From positions 7,695,521 through 7,759,520 of the forward strand of contig NC_047065.1 in assembly GCF_902459465.1 (NCBI RefSeq): a DNA stretch of 64,000 nucleotides. Reading direction: 5' to 3'. A program made the position numbers and the translations under genes. Positions 1-9,340 of the stretch are shown here, piece after piece. The notes under the pieces are model-generated. The model did no database searches. It worked only from the letters and a program-made list of their open reading frames with translations, and had not been told where the DNA came from. Each line of letters starts with the position of its first letter. Within the stretch, counting starts at the first letter, position 1. This DNA is from Asterias rubens. Taxonomy: Eukaryota; Echinodermata; Asteroidea; Forcipulatida; Asteriidae.

Positions 1-470
1 TTCAAACAGCAGGAACACACAGTCTGCCATGTTGCCAAGTCCAAAATTTGACTCTATAAAATATTGAAGTTATGTTTGTTAGTCATACGACCTTATGTTT
101 TAGTATTTCAATATTTGAGAGAAACAGAGAAATGAAACTTAATCAATAAACCAACGAAGGGTATTCTACAACCATATTCTTCTTGTAGAGTTCATTAGTA
201 TCATATCGAACAGTAGCAACATCTCCCCACTTACGTATACCCCGGCTAACCAACATAACGCGACTACACTACGTACTATTCATCTTAAGTGCCTAACCGG
301 GTTTGGTGGGAACAGTTAGCAAGTAGATAAGAAATCCTACCAGTCAACCCCTCGGTATTCCGGAGAGGTTTATCCTAACACAAACAAAGAACAATTAGTG
401 TCATCATAAGGAATTCTCAAATTAGTCATATTACTTGCAAATGCAATAGGAAGATGGGTATGACAGATGT
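1..470. other. AT-rich stretch without recognisable gene
   Basis: I see no coding region with family resemblance, no tandem repeat and no clear inverted repeat here. It is probably intergenic or old repeat sequence. Confidence 0.4.
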
Positions 471-640
471 TAAATTTGCATCGGGGATAAAGAATATTAA
501 TTTTGGTTTTTTACCCATACACTGATGTGTGTTAGCACTGTATACTCAGTACTTTCCCGAGTCCTGTGAAAAAATATCACAGGCATGTTACTCGGATGGG
601 ATTCGAACCCACGACCCTTGCAATTTAATGGGTATGATTA
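471..640 (-). repeat. tRNA-derived SINE fragment (copy 1 of a family)
   Basis: On the minus strand the segment contains a tRNA-like B-box (GGTTCGAATCC) near 597-610. The same block, running from 'acccatacactgatgtgtgtta' through 'tgtgaaaaaatatcacagg', occurs at 59490-59580 in the same orientation. A multi-copy block with a tRNA B-box points to a SINE. Its 5' and 3' limits are not defined. Confidence 0.5.
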
Positions 641-696
641 AACGCACAATTGGTTATGAAGCTTCATGCAGAGTTTCACAAAACTCTTAATACTGC

Positions 697-815
697 ATTA
701 ATTAGTTAGAAGTGACTTGGAGTTTTGTGATTCAGTTTGGAGTGGCACTATGAAACTTGTTGATAGTGTCCAAAGACGAGCCACTAAGTTCATTTTACAT
801 CGTCCACAAGAAGAC
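697..815 (+). pseudogene. LINE reverse transcriptase fragment, disrupted by the Penelope-like element
   Basis: The translation 'EFCDSVWSGTMKLVDSVQRRA' matches the thumb-region signature of jockey/CR1-type non-LTR retrotransposons (xYCSxVWxPxxxxxxxxxESVQRRAxR). The same signature occurs in the better preserved LINE at 39700-39770. It runs straight into the N-terminal part of a Penelope-type ORF around 810, so the long frame is a chimera of two elements. This suggests that the Penelope-like element inserted into an older LINE copy. Confidence 0.6.
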
Positions 816-3236
816 TATATAGCCTTCCTTAAACGTTGCCGAGACTCAAACCTGATGCCGCAAGGACTCCGCCTCCAAGATCCAGTCCGCAGCCGCCGTT
901 CATCATCCATCCTTCAAGCCGCCAGTTCTGCCCTTCTCAAGGAGCGGATATCATCCACCAGATCATCTCCAGCCGGTCTAGATCATGACATCACTCACAC
1001 CGAGCGGGAACTACAATCCTCCCTACACCCGAGGGATTTCTCCAAGATCAGCGCCCTCTCCAGTTCATCCAGCCAGCATGCCTTCGCGACCGCCCGCAGG
1101 AAGCAGATAGCCAAATTCCACAAGTTGTACCACCAGAAGCAGAGATCGTCTATATCTCACTTCAATCGCGCACCCTCCGAGAAGATGAGATCTCCTATAT
1201 CTCTATTCAATCGCGCCCCTGGGCAACCCACAGGATCCCCTATATCCTTACGGCCACCAGTTCATCTCCGTAGTCAACGTGCTTTTCAGAAGCACACCGT
1301 AGTCAACCTTAGCAACCGGAGTATCACGAAAACCGAGACCAGCGTCCTGTCCCTGGGTATGAACTTTGCCCAGCCCCCCAAGTCCATCCCCACCGAAGAA
1401 ATTATCGTGTCTACAGAGCAAGCCCTCAAACACCTCAGCAAGACGGAGAAGATTGATGTCCGGATCAAGATTAACGAGGTTCTGCGAAAGGCGAAACCAG
1501 CCAAGTCCAACCTTTCCAAGGTTGAGCAGGCAGCCCTCCGAGAACTTCGCCGGGACGAATCCATTCACATCTTGCCTGCTGACAAAGGGAATGCCACTGT
1601 CATCATGGACCGCACTGAGTACACTGACAAGGTAAGCAACATTTTATCATCTGGTTCATACCGCCCCCTCCCCAAGGACCCCACCCCTAGCATCGAGAAG
1701 AGGGTTGCCAGCAAACTCCTTTCCATCCACCGGTCTGGGGCTCTCCCCGTCCCACTCTATCGTAGGCTCCGCCCATCCAGCTCCACCTGTCCCAGGTTCT
1801 TCGGCAATCCCAAGATTCACAAGCCGGAAGTTCCCCTCCGCCCCATAGTTGCCTCGAGGGGTTCCCCCACCTACGACACTGCCAAGTACCTAGCTAAAGT
1901 ACTTCGACCCCTGGTGGGTCTCACTGAACACCATGTTTCCAATTCCACCCAGTTTGTTGACATTACCCGCAACCTAACCCTACAACCCACTGATATCTTG
2001 GTAAGTTTTGATGTGGAATCTCTCTTCACCAACGTGCCCACAGATGAAGCTTGCTTCTTGGCCAAGGAGAGATTATCACATGACCCATCCCTCCCTGATC
2101 GTACTGGTCTTTCACCTGACCAAATTCATGATTTGCTTTACACATGCGTTTCCTCCAGTTGTTTTCAATTTCAGGGCAAGTACTACGAGCAGACAGCTGG
2201 GACCTCCATGGGATCCCCTATATCCCCGGTTCTAGCTGACATATTCATGGAAGAGTTCGAGTCCTCATCACTCCTCTTCGCTGACCTCTGACCCAGCCTG
2301 TGGCTCCGCTACGTTGACGACACCTTTGTCGTGTGGCCCCACGGTCAGGACGCTCTCCATGAATTTCTACAGTACCTCAACCAACAACACTCCAGTATCA
2401 AGTTCACTGTGGAGCAAGAACATTCCGGAAAGTTACCCTTTCTGGATGTTCTCATCACAAGAAACCAAGACGGCACCCTTCATCACAGCATTTACCGTAA
2501 GCCCACCCACACCGACCGTTACCTACATCAGCGTTCTTTCCATCATCCAGCTATCAAGTCGTCAGTCAACCGTGCGCTGGTTCAACGGGCTTATACCATC
2601 TGTGATCCGGATAGCCTCCAGCAGGGGTTGCAGCACATCACCACTTCTCTACAGCGGAATGGATACAACGCCAAGCAAGTCAAGACAAGCAAGCCCGTCC
2701 CCCCCGACCAAAGGGTCTCCTATACCCAATGTCAAACACACACACCCACAGTTAGTTTACCATACCTAGGTCCCCCCTCTCATCGCCTCCAACGCATCTT
2801 CAAGGAAGCAGGAATCAAGGTGTACCACTCCGCCCCGAAGAAACTCCATGGCTCTCTCTAATCGCACAAGGACAAGAAGGACTCCTCCACCCGTGCCGGA
2901 GTCTATCGCATTCCATACGAATGTGGTAAGGTTTATGTCGGGGAAACCGGGCGTAACCTTCCCACTAGACTTAAGGAACACCGAGCACACGGAAGGAGGG
3001 GGGACTTCGATAAATCCGCCATCGTCAAGCATTCCCACATCACTGACCACCGAGTGAACTGGGAAGCAGCAGAAATCATCGCTCCAATCCAGGCGTGGCA
3101 CCCTAGACGCATCAGAGAGGCCATAGAGATCCACAAGCATGACACCGTACCCCAAGACATCGGCTTCCACATCAGCGACATCTGGCTCCCCCTTCTCCCG
3201 ACCAATGGATCTTCTATATCCACGGTCACCCCCTAG
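717..3236 (+). pseudogene. Penelope-like element ORF: reverse transcriptase plus GIY-YIG endonuclease, two in-frame stops
   Basis: One reading frame runs through the whole span, broken by TGA at 2289-2291 and TAA at 2859-2861. After a LINE-derived start (to about 810) come a Penelope-type N-terminal region ('LKRCRDSNLMPQGLRLQDP'), then RT motifs 'FFGNPKIHKP', 'LRPIVASRGSPTYDTAKYLA', 'SLFTNVPTDEA', 'GTSMGSPISPVLAD' and the catalytic 'YVDDTFVVW' just after the first stop. The 3' part encodes a GIY-YIG nuclease ('GVYRIPYECGKVYVGETGR' with a downstream 'TRLKEHRAH'). Penelope-like elements use this nuclease for target-primed integration. Two stops make this copy inactive as it stands. The first stop sits where an arginine (CGA) would fit. 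Family assignment is firm; the subfamily is not determined. Confidence 0.88.
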
Positions 3237-3660
3237 GCCCCAACCATTAGACTGCTTTGGGTCATCTTTACCCTCAGTCACCTAGGCCCCACACCCTCAC
3301 TATCCCCTGTGCTTGTTCCTACTGACACGGTTCAGTGAGCACACACCCCCCACACACCACCCAAGGCTCCACAACAGGTTTCACCACGCATCATCGAGTT
3401 CACTTCCCGCCTCTATTTCCCGCCTTCATGCATCACCGCTGATCCACCGCCCAGTACTTAAGCAGCATGCAGCATCAGAGTCCAGCATTCTCCAGAAGAC
3501 GATCAGAGAAACGTCGAGTTAATCCAACGGTTCTTTTCAGAACCACCCCAACTCATTTAGAGATTATTACATGGTGTTACCGCAAACTTTTCTATATCTT
3601 ACTTCCACCATGCAAAGTTTCAAATCCTACTATAAGACACAACGACTCATTTTCAGAAGG
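810..3660 (+). mobile_element. Penelope-like retroelement
   Basis: This is the probable extent of the element carrying the RT/GIY-YIG frame. The start is placed where LINE similarity stops. The 3' end is approximate: the non-coding tail includes 'gaaacgtcgagttaatcca' near 3510 and 'accaccccaactcatttaga' near 3541, which look like the untranslated tail of Penelope-type elements. I found no flanking duplication and no clear hammerhead ribozyme core. Confidence 0.6.
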
Positions 3661-3779
3661 AAAATTTGTTGTATAATTCTGTTTTTTAAATGTGAATACG
3701 GTCAAATTGCATAAATGTTGATAGATATGTAAGTTTAAATGTCACACAGGGGCATCCTGCCACTAGACTGTCTTCTGAT

Positions 3780-3957
3780 CCCTTCAAGTTATCTGTACCT
3801 CATTGTAAAACAGAGTCCCAAAAGTCTTTTTATATTCAGTGGATTGTCCCCATGTGGAACCAGCTTCCGCTGTCAGTCAGGGCTAATTTGTCCCTTGAGC
3901 TTTTAAGACTCTTCTGCTTAAAAGCTAGCCCAACGTTGTTTTGCAATCTGTTTGCCC
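3780..3957 (+). pseudogene. C-terminal tail of a non-LTR retrotransposon ORF2
   Basis: The reading 'VPHCKTESQKSFYIQWIVPMWNQ' followed by 'LPLSVRANLSLE' has the ending typical of CR1/jockey-like ORF2 proteins (xxWNxLPxxVRxxxSLExFK). The fragment is about 60 codons and stops where piggyBac-like sequence begins. Confidence 0.55.
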
Positions 3958-4165
3958 AGAACACCCTAGCATGTGGGACAGTGCGGGAAAACTGCAGAGG
4001 CTTACCAAAGACCAAGGAGAACGGTATTCCAAGGAATGCAGCGAGAGGAACCATTCGAAGGATAAGGGACAGTCAGCTTCTCTTTGTGAAGTGGAAGGAC
4101 AAGAGGGAGGTCACAATGCTGTCCACCATTCACACTGCATGTGGCAATGACACGGGAAGGAAGGC
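3958..4165 (+). pseudogene. piggyBac transposase fragment
   Basis: In the same frame as the preceding LINE tail, the reading 'NTLACGTVRENCRGLPK' followed by 'LLFVKWKDKREVTMLSTIH' matches the C-terminal part of the piggyBac (PGBD) transposase catalytic domain, where 'GTxRxNRxGLP' and 'WxDxRxVxMLST' are conserved. About 70 codons remain. No terminal repeats or TTAA sites could be assigned. Confidence 0.7.
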
Positions 4166-4339
4166 CAAGTATCAAGCGACTGGAGCATGTGAAAGAGTTG
4201 ATAATCCAATACCGATTTGAACACATCACACCTATAATTCGTCAAATAAATTGGCTGCCTGTTTCGTACAGGATTCATTTTAAAATCCTGTTGTTGTTTT
4301 TGTACATGTATTTCATTCTCTACTTGAGTAATGGCTACT

Positions 4340-5015
4340 TGTATCATTAAGCCATGCAGCGAACTCTTCATTCTGCTACCCAAAACCCCAAATCCACAAC
4401 CTACTGAAGACTTCGTAGATGCTCATTGTCACATAGATCAGTTATTGAATGTTACACACAACAAAGGGACATTCAGTCAATTCATGAAAACCGAAGGCAT
4501 CGAGTGCCAAAACCTCCGCGGCTCTGTCGCAGTCTTCTGTGACCAATCCACCTTCAGGGACTACAACAGATGGTTGGAACTTGTTTCTGATGACTTGATC
4601 CACGTGGCAGTGGGATACCACCCAAACCAAGCGGCCAATTTCAAACCCAAGTCCGAACAAACAATCCGACACCTAATGAACCACTCAAAAGTGTGCGCAT
4701 TGGGAGAAATTAGGTTGGACTATTCAATGAGACATATTTGAAACAAAGTAGTTCTCTGGCATTATAAATGTCTCCTGAAGCTTGCCTTAGAACTGAACAA
4801 ACCATTAGTAGTGCATTGTCGAGACGCCGAAGACGACTGTATGAAAATTGCCGTAGAAATCCTCCCCCAAAATTGAAAAATTCACTTGCATTGTTTTTCT
4901 CAAGATTGGGGAAGAGCTCAGAAATGGTTGGCACATTTCCCTAATTTGTTCATAGGATTGACCCTGCTTGTCTCTGGGGAAAATGCGGGCGTGCAGTCAG
5001 AGCGCAAACTGTGCT
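4340..5015 (+). pseudogene. TatD-like metal-dependent hydrolase fragment, copy A
   Basis: TatD-family features are in order: metal-binding HxH in 'FVDAHCHID', 'VAVGYHPNQAANF', the metal-ligand glutamate region 'VCALGEIRLDYS', and 'KPLVVHCRDAEDD'. After a TGA at 4874-4876 the frame continues with 'KIHLHCFSQDWGRAQKWLAHF', the usual continuation. This copy has a second TGA at about 4739 where copy B has CGA (Arg). TatD proteins are Mg-dependent DNases/hydrolases with a TIM-barrel fold; metazoan TATDN2-like genes are often multi-copy. The frame ends near 'SGENAGVQSE', so the C-terminal barrel is incomplete. Confidence 0.65.
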
Positions 5016-5537
5016 ACAATCACGGCTGAGGGCATGTTTTATTTGTTGGAAAAAACCTGTCTCACGCTTTTTGGAAATGCGTGAGAAAATCTGCGAGTTG
5101 AGGAGGGCCCCTACAAAAACGTTTGGGAAACCCGTAAGGTCACTTTTTTTTTTTGCTTTGAAAAGCACGAATTTTTCAGTTTTTAGTGAGTAAAACAATA
5201 GTACATGTGACGTCATAGTCGCGCTAGACCTGTGAGTTTCTCATATTCTCGCGTGTGTAGAAAAAACGGGGTGACGAAACATTTTGTTATTAACCGAGTT
5301 GTGTGTTTTACCAATTACGTGATAAAATATTTTCAATTTCTTTTTTACTTTTAAGTTTTATGAATATTATGTTGTCCAAATAAACAGAAACAGGGAATTA
5401 ATGATTTATGATTTATGATTTTATATTATTTGTCAAGTTTTCACTCATTCTTTGGTGGGTAAAGTATGGGTTGTTTGTTTACATATATGACACTCCATTG
5501 ACTATGTACCAGTCAAAGCGATCTTCCTTGGTTCAGG
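5016..5537. other. Non-coding sequence inside unit A
   Basis: This is AT-rich sequence with no convincing coding frame. It is conserved with 17964-18481 in the second copy, so it belongs to the unit and is not a later insertion. Confidence 0.5.
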
Positions 5538-6188
5538 GTAAAGGTGATTGGTGATTCACTTACACGGTATCTACCTGACAACATACGTAGTGATGTGGTG
5601 ACGAAGCCTGGGTGTACAGTTCCCCGTGCCATAAAGTATTTGAGAAGTTTGGAGCATGGTGCTCATGTACCAAATCATGAACAGCCACATGTTGTCATGT
5701 TACATGTTGGGACAAACGACTTGTGCCGCAGTGTTCTTCACAGCTACATAAATTATTGTGAGCACATGATTCACCTTGCCAGAGAGAAATTTCTGGTAGC
5801 AAAGCTGGTTATAAGTGCAATTTTGCCTCGTCATGACACTGACCTGAACGGCCTGGGTCAAGTTTTCAACATCCATGTATCCTTCCTTTGCAAAAAACTT
5901 AATGTCAGATTTGTAAACTTCTGCGAGCATTGCGAGAGTAATTCGCTCTTTGCCTTCGATGGACTCCACCTAAACTATGAAGGTAGCGCTAAGTTTGCTC
6001 AGACCATCAACGACGAGGCCACCTCACTCCTGGTCCGTACGATTCCTGGGTCTGCTCCTCATGTCGCCAAGCCAAAATGCCCAAAGGAACTGACAATTCT
6101 TGTCTGGTACCTGTCTGGTATCTATATAGTATATGTATTGAATGAGAAGGCTGATTCTGCAGAAACTCTGAAGAAAATGCTAGGTTAA
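5538..6188 (+). pseudogene. SGNH/GDSL-like hydrolase-fold domain, copy A
   Basis: About 215 codons are open. Block I is 'VIGDSLTRYLP' (serine in GDS), block III is 'HVGTNDL' (oxyanion asparagine), and block V is 'FDGLHLNYEG' (Asp and His of the catalytic dyad). The three blocks are correctly spaced for an SGNH hydrolase, and such domains occur in many invertebrate retroelement proteins and multi-copy genes. A GT-containing stretch just before the frame ('cagggtaaaggtgattgg') leaves the true 5' end uncertain. Copy A reads HDTD where copy B reads HDDTD. An intact, expressed gene cannot be shown, so I treat it as a repeat-borne fragment. Confidence 0.6.
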
Positions 6189-6254
6189 CTGTACAAATCG
6201 TATGGGGTTGGCACACTCATCAATCATTTAGTAATTGCAGGAGATGGTGCTAAT

Positions 6255-6602
6255 GTGAAGTTGTTGTCAGAAGTCAAAATTGAATATGGCACTTCACTTG
6301 CATGGGTTATACCTTATCTTGGTGACTGGCATGTGTTGAAAAACTTTCAGGAGGTCATCATGACAATTTACTGGGATGCTGGTTTAAAAGAAGTAACTAA
6401 GATCAATCATAAGCAGGGAATGCTCCAGCGACTTCAAAGTTGTGCCAGTTTCAAAATGACACATAGATTTTTCATGCAGGTGTATGAGTCAATTTATGCA
6501 TATCAGTTACAGGTGTTCATGGAACATAGAACTAATCACCACAATACCTCCATGTTTACATTAAGTAACGATGACATCAGAAGTGCCCTACTTCATTTCT
6601 GA
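6255..6602 (+). pseudogene. DUF6589-like fragment ('GDWHVLKNFQ')
   Basis: The reading 'VIPYLGDWHVLKNFQEVIM' followed by 'YWDAGLKE' and 'SCASFKMTHRFFMQVYESIY' resembles a block found in multi-copy, probably transposon-encoded invertebrate proteins (DUF6589-type). It lies just downstream of the SGNH-like frame and the start of the same block recurs at 19203. About 115 codons remain, with no start or end of a full protein. Confidence 0.45.
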
Positions 6603-7030
6603 ATTAAAAGATTGTGAGTCCGATTGCACAAGATTTGTTGAGGCAGATCATAATTTAACCACTCTGAGAGTGCAGAACATTTGTAATGTCAAACAAAAAT
6701 AATTTTATTTTCAGTTTGTTTTCTACATTTGAAACAAAAATTTATTTGTCCTTTTTTTATATCCTTTTTTAAAACTCTAGTTCTACTGTGCACAAGCATG
6801 GACACTGAAGATGAAGACGTTCAATAGTTCTGGTGCCTACAAAGAGAAAGAAGTTGCCAAACTTTGACAAGTGCGTAATCTGCCAGACAGAAAGCCACTG
6901 CAGTCTTCTGTGCAGACCCTGATTGTTGCATTAGAAATCCGCAACGATTAAGTTTATGAGCGTCTCAAACCTGACATGCAACGTCTATCAGATGATTTAG
7001 AGCTTTCACTTCTCTAGCATTCCAAATGGT
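6603..7030. other. Decayed sequence between two transposon-type fragments
   Basis: Short stop-ridden coding-like stretches occur here, for example 'NFDKCVICQTESHCSLLCRP' near 6866-6925, which resembles the zinc-binding N-terminus of the gene type that follows. No open frame survives. Confidence 0.35.
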
Positions 7031-8596
7031 ATGAAATATTCACGAGCAAAGAAAATCTTTGTCTTATTCAAAGACAAAGATGTGCCATTTCACCGACTCC
7101 ATCAGAAGTTTCCACCACCGGCAGTATTGGTTCAAGTGCAAGTAGCGGAATGTCACGATCATCGAGGTCTAAATCGGTCCCAACTGACTGGACCAAATGC
7201 TTATTCTGCAAGAAATTAACACATCAGAAAGTAAAATTGATGTTAACAGCTAATACATTTCAAGTCTGTGAAACCATATTCCAAGCTGCAGAGTGTAAAG
7301 GTGATGAAGACCTGCTGCGGGTGTTACATGGTGTAAATAATGATTTAGCAGCTGCTGAAGCCAAGTACCACAAAGCCTGTATTACAGTATTGTAACAGCT
7401 CCTCTCTATAACAAGGGATACCAACAGGTTGATTTAGTTTTTGATCAGTACCGAAAGGAATCCATCAAAGGTGGTGAACGCTTGAAGAGAGGTGCAGCTT
7501 CAGCTTTAGAAGTAAAGATACACAGTGCTGCAACACCGATCCCAAAACAGTGGTCAAAGTACATCGCAAACCCCACCAACATGATCAACCTCTGCAACTT
7601 CATGGTGCAGGCACTTTGTCAGCTCGGCACGGAAAAATTAAAAAGCCGGCCAAAAACTTCTACTAGGCGGTAGGTTCAAAGATGGAGAAAAGACAGTGAT
7701 GGTCATGAGAGGAAAGATGGAAGATGATCCTACTTTAACTAGTGATCATGAAGAAGCAGACGCCAGACTTCTGCCTCATGCGAGTTACGCCGCTGGAGAG
7801 CATAAGGTTCTTGAATCACCGGATACAGATGTGGCGGTTTTGTGTGTTTCACTCTTCAGTCAGTTGGGTTGTCAGGAGTTGTGGTTCAAAACAGGAGTAA
7901 AGGACAAGAAATGGTTCATCCCCATTCATACAGCGGCAGAAAAGCTTGGCCCTCAGATGTGTGAAGCACTTCCAGGTTCCCATGCCTTGACAGGGTGCGA
8001 TTCTACCAGCAGCTTCTTCGGCGTAGGCAAGAAAAAAGGCTCTCAGTAGATTGTCATCTTCTCCGACTTTTCAGGGAGCAATGTCTCGGTTAGGAAATTG
8101 TGAACCTGTGGACGTTTATGCTTGCTGTGAACCCTTTGTAATGAGTCTTTACACAATTTCCATTAACAAGATTGCAGTAGGCAATGTCAACGACTTGCGG
8201 TATTGGCTTTTCTGCCAAAAGAGGCACAAGAACGAAAAGTTGCCACCGACACAGGACAGTCTGAGTCTGCACGGGAAGCATGCACATTACCAGGCCATGG
8301 TATGGAGAAAGGCCCTTGAGAGTCAGCAAAATCTACCACCACCAACTGGAAATGGGTGGGAGGTCAAAGACGGCATCCTTCAGCCAGTGCTGATAACAAA
8401 GGATCCAGCACCAACAGGATTAGTTGATCTGACAGTCTGCCATTGCAAGACGAGCAGACTGCTGTTGCCGGGCAGAAGGCCTTGCTTGCACAGAATCCTC
8501 TACTTGCATGGGTACTGAAGATTGTCAAAACCCCAACAACGCGATGGAGGACTCCGTGGTTGAGGACGAGAATGAGGATGAGGATGTGGAGGCATA
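7031..8596 (+). pseudogene. Multi-copy transposon-type gene remnant (Cys-rich N-part, DHEEADAR domain, Cys-rich tail)
   Basis: Frames at 7150-7395, 7430-7673, 7665-8046, 8051-8460 and 8461-8596 follow one another with frameshifts and stops, and together outline one protein. The order is: 'DWTKCLFCKK' with 'AEAKYHKACI'; a middle part with 'LVFDQYRKESIKGGERLKRG'; 'SDHEEADARLLPHA', 'SPDTDVAVLCVSLF' and 'LTGCDSTSSFFGVGKKKG'; then 'LPPTQDSLSLHGKHAHYQAM'; and a cysteine-rich end ('GLACTESSTCMGTEDCQNP'). Acidic residues in DHEEAD and SPDTD suggest a PIN/XPG-like nuclease fold; that is inference. I recognise the type from many marine invertebrate genomes, where it is highly repeated, but cannot name the element. 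Confidence 0.55.
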
Positions 8597-8603
8597 AATG
8601 CAC

Positions 8604-9340
8604 AAGATGAAGAGTTAGTCGCCTTCCCTGTTCACTCGAACACTTGCTAATTACAGAAATTCAACTCGAAATCGATAATTTGAGGATGAATTGCTTAGTG
8701 GTGCAGACACAACTTCAATGTAAACTAATACATACTTGTGTACATGCACATTTGTGTAACAATAACCAAAAAGGAAAACTAAAAGAATCGGTAACTGTAT
8801 TAGTGAAAGCTAGAACATATTAAACGACCCCTTTAAAATACAACTGAGGAAAATGCCTTGCTTAAAAGGACACAAAGGCTTAAACCAAGTACTAATGCTA
8901 GGCACTTACCAATCCACTGTGTGTGTGTATGCAAACATGGGGCCCCGCCCACGGTAAAAAAATCACTGTAGCTTTTTCACACGTAGCAAAAATCATGAAT
9001 GAATCGGCACACGCGCAGAGCGATGCTAGCGGTGATTGGTCAATAAATTACCGCTCAACTTGATCCTGACAATTGTAGCTGTCAATCACCGTTTGTTCCA
9101 AAGAAATTGACCCAGTATAATCTTTTTTACAAAAGTTTGAAAATTTTCAGTGTTTTAGATCGTTTTTTACATAGCTATAGCAACTCTAGTAGCTTACGAA
9201 AGTGTGATTTTCGTCTTTTTTGACTATTAAATATCTACAAACCAATCTCTTCAATAAAATTGAGAGCTCCGAAAACGTCCATTGAAGCGCCGACAAATTA
9301 TTAGTCAGCAGCCGCAAGCTGCCGACACAGCATCGTCGGC
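8604..9340. other. Intergenic sequence 5' of the 9341 gene
   Basis: No coding frame was recognised. A GC-rich spot ('ggggccccgcccacgg', 8940-8955) and CG-containing sequence at 9010-9060 and 9285-9340 could belong to the promoter or 5' UTR of the gene starting at 9341. Confidence 0.35.

Larger units (their letters stand above)
4172..6511 (+). repeat. Composite repeat unit A (LINE scrap, TatD-like, SGNH-like and DUF6589-like segments)
   Basis: The block is repeated almost base for base at 17104-19458 in the same orientation. It starts with 'aagcgactggagcat', carries a LINE fragment ('HITPIIRQINWLPVSYRIHFK'), a TatD-like frame, about 520 bp of shared non-coding sequence, an SGNH-like frame and a short 'GDWHVLKNFQ' frame. 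The copies part at 6511/19458, where copy B meets the inverted repeat of a DNA transposon. Small indels and single-base differences separate the copies. The unit may be a gene remnant carried by a mobile element or a segmental duplication. Confidence 0.8.

Noticed and set aside
1248..1568. Antisense open frames within the Penelope-like element
   Set aside because: They are shadows of the RT reading frame; composition follows the sense codons and no family is recognisable.
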